NCBI GenBank assembly: GCA_017958705.1
Contig: JAGDCE010000078.1
Span: 1 to 18,943 of the forward strand
Length of the DNA: 18,943 bases
Direction of reading: 5' to 3'
Source: Clostridia bacterium
GTDB lineage: Bacteria; Bacillota; Clostridia; Oscillospirales; CAG-272
In this document: positions 6,182 to 13,656 of the stretch, in pieces
Layout: every line of letters starts with the position of its first letter
How positions within the stretch are numbered: position 1 is the first letter of the stretch
Translations under genes and position numbers: made by a program
The notes under the pieces: model-generated
What the model was told of the DNA's origin: nothing
Databases searched by the model: none
What the model saw: the letters and a program-made list of their open reading frames with translations, nothing else

Positions 6182-7051
6182 TCATTCCTCCGGCTCGCTG
6201 CGGACGATACTGATGAGTCTTGACAGCATGTACGCCGCCAGTGCGACCTGCAGTACGCAGAACACGGTTTCCGCAGAGAACGGTATCATCCAGAACGCGG
6301 TCAGAAGGAAGTTGGGCACGCAGGCGACAATCACAGACATCACCGCGCACAGGCATACCGCGGCGTAGACTCTGAAACGTGCTATGCCGAAATGGAACCT
6401 CGCCTCTGCCGTCGCGCAGAGCATAACGGTTATGACGGAGAGCTGAAGTATCGCTCTTTCCTGGCTGTTGATCACAGTGTCGTTTTTGAAATACATGAAT
6501 ACGAGGTACGCGATGCCCCAGAGTATCGGCATAAACGAGAACAGTCTGTAGTTGAGCTTATTCAGCTTCGTTTCAGTCGACGCGCACCAGAAATAATACA
6601 GAGACGACAGAAGGCTGAAGAGCAGCGTCGCGCAGAACGAGAAGAACAGCACGACATGAGTCGTATGCGAGGAGCTTATCGCCGTATACTGGAACGATTT
6701 TGAAAACGCGTTTTTGAAAAGATCGGGTATGAAGTACCAGCCGCCGAGGATCGCGGACGATATGAACATGAATCCGCACATGGCGCCGGTAAATACTACG
6801 GCGTGGTTCGCCTCCGGCAGTTTTTTGTATTTTACCGGGCGCAGCAGTACGAACGCGAGCACACAGACGAGCACGAGCGCGGCGCCGAACACGACGCGCA
6901 TCGCGGTGATCCCCGTGCTGCCCTTCGCGTAAAGTCCCTCGTCCACGTTGTAGTAGTTTATGACGAGCACCGTACGCGCCACGGCGACGCCGACGGCGAT
7001 TATCAGAGCCGCGGCGATGAGAATATATATCCTGCTTTTATTAGTATTCAT
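6182..7051 (-). CDS. Multi-pass membrane protein of unknown function
   Basis: A 289-residue protein with about eight hydrophobic helices, near residues 8-28, 51-70, 86-106, 134-156, 170-188, 202-217, 228-249 and 262-280. Loops are short; the C-terminus (IVRSEPEE) is probably cytoplasmic. I see no catalytic, transporter or binding motif, and no family is recognised. The ATG at 7051 is preferred: an ATG five codons upstream (7066) has AAAGG directly abutting it, too close to work, while the same AAAGG lies about 15 bases before the chosen one, which is long. The start is therefore uncertain. The gene stands alone between array B and the end of the rluD operon. Confidence 0.75.
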   Translation of the reverse strand: MNTNKSRIYILIAAALIIAVGVAVARTVLVINYYNVDEGLYAKGSTGITAMRVVFGAALVLVCVLAFVLLRPVKYKKLPEANHAVVFTGAMCGFMFISSAILGGWYFIPDLFKNAFSKSFQYTAISSSHTTHVVLFFSFCATLLFSLLSSLYYFWCASTETKLNKLNYRLFSFMPILWGIAYLVFMYFKNDTVINSQERAILQLSVITVMLCATAEARFHFGIARFRVYAAVCLCAVMSVIVACVPNFLLTAFWMIPFSAETVFCVLQVALAAYMLSRLISIVRSEPEE

Positions 7052-7091
7052 AAAAGCTATCGGCATCCTTTCGATATTCTTGGTTTATACC

Positions 7092-7097
7092 ATTATA
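7092..7097 (-). promoter_or_regulatory. Possible -10 box of the membrane-protein gene
   Basis: The minus strand has a perfect TATAAT (7092-7097) about 41 bases upstream of the preferred ATG. At 16-18 bases further up only poor T-rich matches to a -35 box are seen. Most of the 95-base gap is otherwise AT-rich sequence plus the rluD terminator. Confidence 0.35.
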
Positions 7098-7129
7098 TCT
7101 CTTCAATATTAACAAAACACCATTACTGC

Positions 7130-7160
7130 CGTTAAAATTAAATAAACGCGGTCAGCCGCG
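7130..7160 (-). terminator. Operon-end terminator enclosing the rluD stop codon
   Basis: On the minus strand CGCGG (7156-7160) and CCGCG (7147-7151) form a short GC stem around the loop CTGA, which contains the TGA stop of rluD (7152-7154). A T-rich run (TTTATTTAATTTT) follows. The stem is only 5 bp, so strength is uncertain, but the position fits the end of the long leftward operon. Confidence 0.5.
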
Positions 7161-8078
7161 GCGAAGCAGCGAGACTATCTTTTCAAAATAATCGGGCACG
7201 CCGGCGTCAAATTCCATATATTTTCCGTCGCCGGGATGAACAAATCCGATATAGCGCGCGTGCAGGCACTGACCGTGCAGGATATCCGCGTGTTTTTTCT
7301 CGAACGACGTCGCGCCGCCGCCGTAAACGGTATCGCCCATCAGCGGATGGCCGATGCTCGACATATGCACCCTTATCTGATGCGTCCTGCCGGTGTGGAG
7401 CGTGAAGAGCATGCGCGAAAACCCGTCGTAGCGCTCCGTCACCTCGTATTCGGTCAGCGCCTGTCTGCCGCCGGCGACGCCCGCCGCCATTTTTTTGCGG
7501 TCCCTGGGGTTTCTGCCGACCGTCCGGTCGATCTCGCCCCGCTCCTGCCGCGGGCACCCGACGACGATGCCGTCGTAGCGGCGCATGAATGAATGCTCCT
7601 TTATCTGCGCGGCGAGCTTCACGTGAGCCTCGTCCGTTTTCGCCACGATCAGAAGCCCGCTCGTGTCCTTGTCTATCCTGTGGACTATGCCGGGGCGCTC
7701 CACGCCGTTTATGCCGGACAGCTCGCCCTTCATGCGGTAAAGCAAAGCCGATACGAGCGTGCCGCTGTAATTTCCCGGCGCCGGGTGGACGACCATGCCC
7801 TTCGGCTTGTCGACGACCGCGAGCATCTCGTCCTCGTACACTATTCGCACCGGTATGTCCTCCGGCTGCGCGTCGGGCTGTTTCAGCTCCGGCTGCTCGT
7901 ACGCGAGCAGATCGCCCTCGCGGACTCTCGCGTTTTTTTTCGCCAAAGCGCCGTTCAGCATCAAAACGCCGTCCTCGATCAGCTTCGAGGCGGCGTTTCT
8001 CGTTATTGAAAATAATTCGGAAGCGGCGGAATCGAGCCGCATGCCGTCATGCTCACGCGTCGCCGCCGCCGTTTTCAT
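7152..8078 (-). CDS. rluD: RluD-type 23S rRNA pseudouridine synthase
   Basis: This 308-residue RluA/RluD-family enzyme has an N-terminal S4 RNA-binding domain (about 10-57, with ASKLIEDGVLMLNG), the strand VVDKPKGMVVHPAP, the catalytic motif HRIDKDTSGLL (133-143) with nucleophile D136, and the later motifs GRTHQIRVHM and HPLMGDTVYGG. It isomerises uridines in 23S rRNA; for this subgroup helix 69 is the usual target. Length is normal. Two ATGs are possible: the one at 8078 has AAGG nine bases upstream, the one at 8087 has AAGG directly against it, so the shorter form is chosen. It overlaps the 3' end of lspA by 26 bases; lspA-rluD is a standard neighbour pair in Firmicutes. Being last in the operon, it ends inside the terminator hairpin. 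Confidence 0.92.
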   Translation of the reverse strand: MKTAAATREHDGMRLDSAASELFSITRNAASKLIEDGVLMLNGALAKKNARVREGDLLAYEQPELKQPDAQPEDIPVRIVYEDEMLAVVDKPKGMVVHPAPGNYSGTLVSALLYRMKGELSGINGVERPGIVHRIDKDTSGLLIVAKTDEAHVKLAAQIKEHSFMRRYDGIVVGCPRQERGEIDRTVGRNPRDRKKMAAGVAGGRQALTEYEVTERYDGFSRMLFTLHTGRTHQIRVHMSSIGHPLMGDTVYGGGATSFEKKHADILHGQCLHARYIGFVHPGDGKYMEFDAGVPDYFEKIVSLLRRG

Positions 8079-8613
8079 TTCCTTCATCCTTATTCTTTTT
8101 CCTGTCCGAAAACAGGCTCCTGTCGATAAACAAAACGTATATCAGGATCAGCGCGCCGCCGATCGTGACGCAGCAGTCCGCGAAATTGAACACCGGGAAA
8201 GCCTTGAAAAAATCGAACTGTATAAAGTCGACGACGAAGCCGTTCCCGATCCTGTCTATCATGTTCCCGATACCGCCCGCCAGTATCAGCACGAGCGGAA
8301 CGACGAGCATCTTCTTGCTTTTCGCGACGTAAAGCAGGATCGCCGCGATCAGGATTATGGCGACCGCCGAGATTATGATGAACACGAATCTTTTGTTCGC
8401 AAGCATCCCCCACGCCGCGCCGCGGTTCTCGACGTACGTGAAATTGAACAGATACGGGATCACGCGGACCGTCTCGCCCTTCGGCAGATAAGCGGATATG
8501 AGATATTTGCTTATCTGATCAACCGTCACAAGGACGGCTGTAAGTGCGAGCCACAGCAGATACGGGACGACGTTTTCCCTGCACCGGCGCAGGATCTCAT
8601 TCTTCTTCGGCAT
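8053..8613 (-). CDS. lspA: Lipoprotein signal peptidase (signal peptidase II)
   Basis: This 186-residue inner-membrane aspartyl protease cleaves signal peptides of lipid-modified prolipoproteins just before the lipidated cysteine. Four membrane helices are visible. Family motifs are present: DQISK (32-36), VENRGAAWGM (61-70), GGIGNMIDRI (113-122), VVDFI with catalytic D129, and FNFADCCVTIG with catalytic D146. The charged tail (RKKNKDEGNENGGGDA) is longer than usual and encodes the overlap with rluD. GGAAGGAG lies seven bases before the ATG, inside the end of divIVA, which it overlaps by 17 bases. At least two lipoproteins in this window, the CotH protein and its neighbour, would be substrates. 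Confidence 0.95.
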   Translation of the reverse strand: MPKKNEILRRCRENVVPYLLWLALTAVLVTVDQISKYLISAYLPKGETVRVIPYLFNFTYVENRGAAWGMLANKRFVFIIISAVAIILIAAILLYVAKSKKMLVVPLVLILAGGIGNMIDRIGNGFVVDFIQFDFFKAFPVFNFADCCVTIGGALILIYVLFIDRSLFSDRKKNKDEGNENGGGDA

Positions 8614-9415
8614 CGAAAAGCTCCTTCCGCTTGCCGCGTTTCTTCTTCGGCATCTCGCGCTTCTGGACTCTGACGTCGTCGTCCGGGGAGACTATCTTGT
8701 CGCCCGGGACCTGCTCGCCCTCGCCGTCGATCGAGGCGTCGCCCGCGAGGATCTTCGCGTTGAGCTCCTTGATCGTGTCGCGGACGGAGGCGATGCGGTA
8801 TCTTTTGACGACGGTGACCTCGGGCGATCTGATGATCGTGACCCTGCCGTCGTGGCTCTTTTCGGACGCGGGCTCGGTACGGCGCAGATTCTCAACGTCG
8901 TTCTTCATCCCGTCGATGACGGCGCGGATGTATTCCTCGACCGCGGGATCAGAAAGATCCGCCTCGTACTTGCTCTTCGGAGCGAGCTCTTCAAGCTGTT
9001 CGATATTGTGCAGATACTGCCGGTAGATCTCGCTGCGCATGTCGGCGACGGCGAGCTTCAGCTTGCGCAGCACCTGCGCCTCGGAAGCGACGCTCTCGCG
9101 GAACCGACGGAGCACTCTGTCGGTGTTGTCCTTCGCCGCGGAATACAGCAGATCCGCCTGCTCCTGCGCGTCGGCGATGATCTTGTCGGCGGCTTTTCTG
9201 GCGAGGCGTATCGTGTTTTTAAGCTCCTCTTCGCCCGCCTGAGCCTCCTCGCTCTTTTCGAGCGACGCTTTGAGCTTGTATTCAAGTTCGGAATTCTCGC
9301 GCAAAAGCTCCTCGTACCGCTCTGCAAGGCTGGAAATATAAGCGTCGACCTCCTCCGGCTTGTAGCCGCGGACGACGCGTGTGAAATTTTTCTTTTTCAG
9401 ATCGGATGAGTTCAT
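8597..9415 (-). CDS. divIVA: DivIVA-family cell-division/polarity protein
   Basis: This 272-residue coiled-coil protein has the DivIVA N-terminal membrane- and curvature-binding motif (LKKKNFTRVVRGYKPEEVDAYI, about residues 5-26). Heptad-rich helix follows to about 145, with the typical ARKAADKIIADAQEQAD segment. DivIVA proteins gather at negatively curved membrane at poles and septa and recruit division, wall-growth or chromosome-anchoring partners. At 272 residues it is longer than the B. subtilis protein (about 164); the extra C-terminal part (about 150-272) is charged, holds a VTIIRSPEVTVVKRYR strand region, and ends in a basic stretch and an acidic tip. The ATG at 9415 has GAGGA seven bases upstream; a TTG two codons earlier does not. 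It follows yggT with a 24-base gap. Confidence 0.9.
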   Translation of the reverse strand: MNSSDLKKKNFTRVVRGYKPEEVDAYISSLAERYEELLRENSELEYKLKASLEKSEEAQAGEEELKNTIRLARKAADKIIADAQEQADLLYSAAKDNTDRVLRRFRESVASEAQVLRKLKLAVADMRSEIYRQYLHNIEQLEELAPKSKYEADLSDPAVEEYIRAVIDGMKNDVENLRRTEPASEKSHDGRVTIIRSPEVTVVKRYRIASVRDTIKELNAKILAGDASIDGEGEQVPGDKIVSPDDDVRVQKREMPKKKRGKRKELFDAEEE

Positions 9416-9439
9416 AAACAATCCTCGAAACAGTTCGTA

Positions 9440-9709
9440 TCAAAGCCGCAGAAAAGCGAGCGCCGCGCATATCAGCGCGGACAGCACAACGGCGCTCAGG
9501 TCGGTCATACCGATCCTTCCGGCGCGTCCGAGCAGTTTGCGGACGGGCAGGACGAAAGGTTCGGTCAAAAAAAAGAGTATCCTTGAAAACACGGTGCCCT
9601 CCCCGGCTGTAAAACAGCCGAGGATGACCCGCGCCCATGTCGCCGTATTGAGCAGTGTCAGAAACACGAACAGCAAGCCCGATACGAGCGTATATACGTA
9701 CTCAGCCAA
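9440..9709 (-). CDS. yggT: YggT-family membrane protein
   Basis: This 89-residue protein has two hydrophobic segments separated by the YggT signature region (SRILFFLTEPFVLPVRKLLG, about 42-61). YggT proteins are small membrane proteins next to sepF and divIVA in Firmicutes, Actinobacteria and cyanobacteria; a role in division-site or membrane organisation is inferred from context, and the molecular function is not settled. The start codon is TTG (9707-9709), with GAGGA about ten bases upstream; no ATG or GTG lies near the expected N-terminus. It starts six bases after sepF, so translation is probably coupled. Confidence 0.88.
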   Translation of the reverse strand: MAEYVYTLVSGLLFVFLTLLNTATWARVILGCFTAGEGTVFSRILFFLTEPFVLPVRKLLGRAGRIGMTDLSAVVLSALICAALAFLRL

Positions 9710-9715
9710 GCAGAC

Positions 9716-10195
9716 TCAGTCCTCGGGATACTCGCCGTTGTCCTCTTCGGACTCGCCCTTCGCCTCGTTGAGGGCTTCGCCGCTCACGTTGATGTTGGCG
9801 GGAGTGATGAGATAGGTGTTTACGGCTACCTTGCTGAGCTTGCCGTCTATCGCGTAAGCGACGCCGGACAGGAAGTCGATTATCCTTCTGGAGCTCTCCT
9901 TGTTGGACGCCTCAAGGTTAAGGACCACGGTGCGGCGGTTGAGCAGGTGATCCGCGATCTGCGGAACGACTTCGTAACGCTCGGGCTTTACGACCTTGAG
10001 TTCAAGAGCCGCGCCGTCGAGCTTGACGCTGGTGCCGATCCTGACGGGTTTCTGCGGAGCAGCGGGCTCCGTTTTCGCGGGGGCTTCGATCACGGCGTCA
10101 TCCTCGTATACTTCGCCGTTGTCCTTCTCATCCTCGTATTCGTCTTCATCGTCGTTGAAGCGCTTGCTGAATTTTAAGCTGTCAAGAAATCCCAT
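9716..10195 (-). CDS. sepF: SepF, FtsZ-ring membrane anchor
   Basis: This 159-residue protein has the three parts of SepF: an amphipathic N-terminal membrane-binding helix (MGFLDSLKFSKRF), an acidic, disordered linker (about 14-50), and the globular SepF domain (about 65-140) with the strand-helix pattern VVLNLEASNKESSRRIIDFLSGVAYAIDG and YLITPANINV. SepF binds the FtsZ C-terminus, forms curved polymers and anchors the Z-ring to the membrane, like FtsA. GGGC in an AAAGGGC stretch lies about eight bases before the ATG. It sits between yggS and yggT in the standard Gram-positive order. The family call is firm. Confidence 0.95.
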   Translation of the reverse strand: MGFLDSLKFSKRFNDDEDEYEDEKDNGEVYEDDAVIEAPAKTEPAAPQKPVRIGTSVKLDGAALELKVVKPERYEVVPQIADHLLNRRTVVLNLEASNKESSRRIIDFLSGVAYAIDGKLSKVAVNTYLITPANINVSGEALNEAKGESEEDNGEYPED

Positions 10196-10222
10196 TTTTA
10201 TATGCCCTTTCTTTTGATTTCA

Positions 10223-10909
10223 TTATTTTTCGTAGTTTCTTTCGCCGAACACGGCGGAACCGACGCGTATCATCGTTGCGCCGCATTGTACGGCCTGCCG
10301 GTAACTGTCCGACATTCCCATCGAGAGTACCGGTTTGTATCTATTATCCACCTTTTGGACGCAATTGTCAATAAACAATCGGTAAGTTTTAGTAAAAAAT
10401 TTTATATAATCCGCGCTTATCTGACATTTCGGCGCCATGGTCATCAGTCCGAGGGGCCTTACGTGCTCGAAACCGAGCATTTTTTCAAACGCTTCGGGAA
10501 CTTCTTCCGGCAGAAAACCGGATTTGTTCTCCTCTTCACCGATATTGACCTCGCAGAGCACGTTCATGACGACGCCGCGCTTCGCCGCCTGACGCTCTAT
10601 CTCTTCGCACAGCGAGATGCTGCCGACGGAGTGTATCAGACTGACTTTGTCGATTATATACTTGACCTTGTTCTTCTGCAGCGTTCCGATGAAATGGATC
10701 TCGCACGGCAGATTTTTCAGTCTGTCGTATTTTTCGAGCAGCTCCTGCACGCGGTTTTCGCCGATATACCTGATCCCGCATCCGCGCACGGAGAATTCGA
10801 TCCGGTCACAGTCGACGGTCTTTGTGGCGAGCAGGATATCCGCTCCGCCCGCCCCGGCTCTGACGCGCTCAATATTCTCTCTGATATCGGGATATTCCAT
10901 TCCCGTCAT
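10223..10909 (-). CDS. yggS: YggS/PLPBP-family pyridoxal-phosphate homeostasis protein
   Basis: This 228-residue single-domain PLP-binding protein has the fold of the alanine racemase N-terminal domain. The lysine binding PLP is K30 (LLATKTVD); later motifs are IGENRVQE, HFIGTLQKNKVK, GLMTMAP, SMGMSDSYRQAVQCGATMIRVGSAVFG. YggS proteins bind PLP without known catalysis and keep PLP and amino-acid pools balanced. The position just upstream of sepF is conserved in Firmicutes and explains the older name ylmE. Its ATG overlaps the tldE stop as ATGA. The N-terminus is shorter than usual: about ten residues of the first helix seem to be missing compared with typical members. Confidence 0.94.
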   Translation of the reverse strand: MTGMEYPDIRENIERVRAGAGGADILLATKTVDCDRIEFSVRGCGIRYIGENRVQELLEKYDRLKNLPCEIHFIGTLQKNKVKYIIDKVSLIHSVGSISLCEEIERQAAKRGVVMNVLCEVNIGEEENKSGFLPEEVPEAFEKMLGFEHVRPLGLMTMAPKCQISADYIKFFTKTYRLFIDNCVQKVDNRYKPVLSMGMSDSYRQAVQCGATMIRVGSAVFGERNYEK

Positions 10910-12261
10910 TCACCCGCTATCGACATCGGCACGCCGATGAGTACGGACGGCGACGAGACCGCCGCGCCGAACATATTGTGATACGTGTCGCAGCCGGGCT
11001 CCTCGATATTCTTCAGCAGCTCGTAGAAGTTTCCGGAAACGGTGACTCCGGTCACCGCTCTGCCGGTCCTGCCGCCCTCGACGAGATAGCCCTTGGACAT
11101 CAGCGAGAAGTCGCCTGTCACGGCGTTGGCGCCCGCGTGAAGTCCGCTTACCTCGGTTATTATCAGGCCGTCGCCCATTTTCGCGGCAAGCTCATCGAGC
11201 GTCTTTTCACCAGGGGTGAGCGTGAAGTTGCTGACCGATATGCCGATCGGGGACGTGTAACCGCCCTTCGACGCGTTGCCGGTCGACTCGACGCCCGCCT
11301 TGTACGCCGTTTCGAGGTTGTACAGAAGCGTTTTGAGGACGCCGCCCTCAACCACGACCGTGCGCCGTCCGGCGACGCCCTCCGCGTCGAACGCGCGGGA
11401 GCCGAAGCCGAAATCGAGCGTGGAATCGTCGGTCAGGGTGACGCAGTCGGCGGCGATCTTATCGCCCTCTTTGCCGGCGAGCATCGAAAGCCCTCTCTGC
11501 GCGTTTTCAGACGAGAATATGCCGGAAAACGTCTCGATCAGGTCGCAGAACGCGCTGTTTCTGAATATCACGCGCATCGAAGCGCTTTTTACCGGCTTGG
11601 CGTCGAGGAAGTCTATAGCCTCGAGGACGCCTTTTTTAACGGCTTTATCTACGTCGAGACACGCTCTGTCAAAGCCGCCGCAGAAACCGAACCCGTCGTT
11701 CATCTTCTCGCCGTCCGCCGCTATCGGGATGACGTAGCCGGCGATGAAGTTCGAATCCTCGCACAGATCCATGCCGTTCGAGTTCTTTATAACGACAGTG
11801 CTCTTTCCGGAGGTGACCACGCTCGTCTCTACCTTGACGATCCTCGGATCGGCTTCCTTCGCCTTCTGCTCCATGAGCTTTGCGAACGCGATCTTCTCCC
11901 CGGCGGTGATGCCGTCGAGCTCTTCTCCGTATACCTTCGGTGACGGATACGAAGCGGAGCCGGAGAATATGAACTGCTCGTCCGGCTTTTCTATAAGAGC
12001 CGCGTTTCTTGTCGCGTTTTCAACGAGCGCGGGGATGCCGTCCTCGTCGCACGAGGTGGTCGAGGCGTATCCCATTTTGCCGTTTTTCTTTATCCTGAAC
12101 GAGATGCCGGAATAATCGTTGACGCTGTAATCCTTGATCTGTCCCTCGAGGATGCCGACTCTGAAGCTTTCGCCGCTTGCGGCGTATACCTCGAATTCTC
12201 CGTCGCAGTGAGATTTCGCGTACGAGAGAAGCTTTTCGCAGAATTCGTTTATCTTGCTCAT
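10906..12261 (-). CDS. tldE: TldE/PmbA-family subunit of the TldD-TldE metalloprotease
   Basis: This 451-residue protein matches PmbA/TldE in length (about 450) and layout: a mixed N-terminal domain (FEVYAASGESFRVGILEGQIKDY near the start) and a C-terminal beta-rich domain with GYTSPIGISVSNFTLTPGEKT and LHAGANAVTGDFSLMSKGYLVE. As in all TldE subunits there is no HExxxH zinc motif, so it should be the non-catalytic partner. In E. coli the TldD-TldE heterodimer degrades unfolded peptides, matures microcin B17 and removes the CcdA antitoxin. Both genes are present, coupled by ATGA overlaps (12258-12261 with tldD; 10906-10909 with yggS). GGAGGTGA six bases before the ATG is the strongest ribosome site in the operon. 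Confidence 0.93.
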   Translation of the reverse strand: MSKINEFCEKLLSYAKSHCDGEFEVYAASGESFRVGILEGQIKDYSVNDYSGISFRIKKNGKMGYASTTSCDEDGIPALVENATRNAALIEKPDEQFIFSGSASYPSPKVYGEELDGITAGEKIAFAKLMEQKAKEADPRIVKVETSVVTSGKSTVVIKNSNGMDLCEDSNFIAGYVIPIAADGEKMNDGFGFCGGFDRACLDVDKAVKKGVLEAIDFLDAKPVKSASMRVIFRNSAFCDLIETFSGIFSSENAQRGLSMLAGKEGDKIAADCVTLTDDSTLDFGFGSRAFDAEGVAGRRTVVVEGGVLKTLLYNLETAYKAGVESTGNASKGGYTSPIGISVSNFTLTPGEKTLDELAAKMGDGLIITEVSGLHAGANAVTGDFSLMSKGYLVEGGRTGRAVTGVTVSGNFYELLKNIEEPGCDTYHNMFGAAVSSPSVLIGVPMSIAGE

Positions 12262-13646
12262 CCTATTTCACCTCCGACGGTTATTTCGGAAATCCTGATC
12301 ATGGGCTGACCGACGTTCGTCTGTATGCTGCCCGAAAGCGATCCGCACATGCCCTGACCGAGCACGAGATCGTCCGAGACCATGTCGATGTTGAGGAGCA
12401 CCTCGTAGCCCTTGCCTATCAGCGTCGCGCCGCGCACCGGTTCGCATATTTTGCCGCCGCGGATCATATAGCCTTCCATGACGGCGAAATTGAACTCGCC
12501 GGTCAGCGGGTTGACCGAGCCGCCGCCCATCTTCGCGGCGTACAGACCGTTTTCGGTGCTGCTGATGATCTGATCGCGCGTGTCGCTGCCGGGGCATATG
12601 AACGTGTTCGACATACGCGATGTCGGCGCGAAGGCATAATTCTGACGTCTGCCGCTGCCGGTCGATCTCATGTTCATCCTGCGCGAGCCGAGCTTGTCTA
12701 TCATATATCCGGTGAGTATGCCGTCTTTTATAAGCTGGATGCGCTCCGTCTTTTCGCCCTCGTCGCTCATCGCGCGCGAGCCCCATTCGCTGATCATCGT
12801 CGCGTCGTCGACGGCGCTGACTTTTTCATTTGCTATCTTCTGTCCGAGCTTGCCGCAGAACACGGAGTTGCCGAGTCCTACCGACGTCGCCTCGAGCGCG
12901 TGTCCGCAAGCCTCGTGGAACACGACGCCGCCGAAGGCGTTGTCCATTACGACCGGCATCTTGCCCGCGGGGCATTTTCCGGCGTGGAGCATCGTCGTCG
13001 CGATCCTCGCCGCCTCGCGCCCGTGAGCTTTGAGATCGAGGCTCTGTATGAATTCGAAGCCCGCGCTGTTGCCGGGACCGGTGAATCCGCTCTGATTCTC
13101 GCTTCCGTCGGATGCGACCGCGCTGACCGCGAGCCTGATATAAGGCCGCTCGTCCGTGCCGATCACGCCGTCGCTGTTGGCGACGTATACGCGCTTGCAG
13201 CTCGACGCCAGAACGCCGCTGACCTGCACTATCTCCGGGCTGTATTCCTTTGCGGCGAAATACGCCTGTTTGAGCGCGTCGGTCCTTATCTTTTTGTCGA
13301 CCGACAGCGCCGGGATCTCCGCGCGGCACACGGGATCGAACTTCACTTCGTTCAGAACGATATCGATGCCCGCGGACGATGCCGTGCCGGCCGCCGCGGC
13401 GACCTTCTCCGCAAGCTCCATAAGTGATTTTTCATCGGTGCCGTTGCCGAACGCGTACACGGAATTCGTGCCGCAGAATATGCGGACGCCCGCGCCCATG
13501 TCCCTTGAGGTGTTGGCGCTGTCGACGCAGTCCGCGATCATGCTGACGCTGTCCGAGGTCATGTCCTCGACGTACAGCTCCGCGTAATCCGCGCCGGTGC
13601 TCATAGCCTTAAGCAGCACCGCCTCTGATACTCTTTTTTCTACCAT
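12258..13646 (-). CDS. tldD: TldD metalloprotease catalytic subunit
   Basis: This 462-residue protein has the TldD zinc motif HEACGH (H244, E245, H249) in FHEACGHALEA, and a later cysteine, C434 in GMCGSLSG, at the place of the third metal ligand known from E. coli TldD. Other family stretches are SRDMGAGVRIFCG, GSRRMNMRSTGSGRRQNYAFAPTSRMSNTFI (about 334-363, substrate-channel region) and VNPLTGEFNFAV. It should pair with the TldE encoded next. The partner pair cleaves unstructured or modified peptides passing through a narrow tunnel. AAAGGAG, overlapping the stop codon of the upstream HlyD-like gene, is six bases before the ATG. No RiPP precursor or modifying enzyme is visible in the window, so a general peptide-degrading role is as likely as a maturation role. 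Confidence 0.94.
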   Translation of the reverse strand: MVEKRVSEAVLLKAMSTGADYAELYVEDMTSDSVSMIADCVDSANTSRDMGAGVRIFCGTNSVYAFGNGTDEKSLMELAEKVAAAAGTASSAGIDIVLNEVKFDPVCRAEIPALSVDKKIRTDALKQAYFAAKEYSPEIVQVSGVLASSCKRVYVANSDGVIGTDERPYIRLAVSAVASDGSENQSGFTGPGNSAGFEFIQSLDLKAHGREAARIATTMLHAGKCPAGKMPVVMDNAFGGVVFHEACGHALEATSVGLGNSVFCGKLGQKIANEKVSAVDDATMISEWGSRAMSDEGEKTERIQLIKDGILTGYMIDKLGSRRMNMRSTGSGRRQNYAFAPTSRMSNTFICPGSDTRDQIISSTENGLYAAKMGGGSVNPLTGEFNFAVMEGYMIRGGKICEPVRGATLIGKGYEVLLNIDMVSDDLVLGQGMCGSLSGSIQTNVGQPMIRISEITVGGEIG

Positions 13647-13656
13647 ATAAACTCCT

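Noticed and set aside
12177..13427. 416-codon plus-strand frame opposite tldD
   Set aside because: It is antisense to a gene with intact catalytic motifs. The His/Arg-rich translation has no family features.
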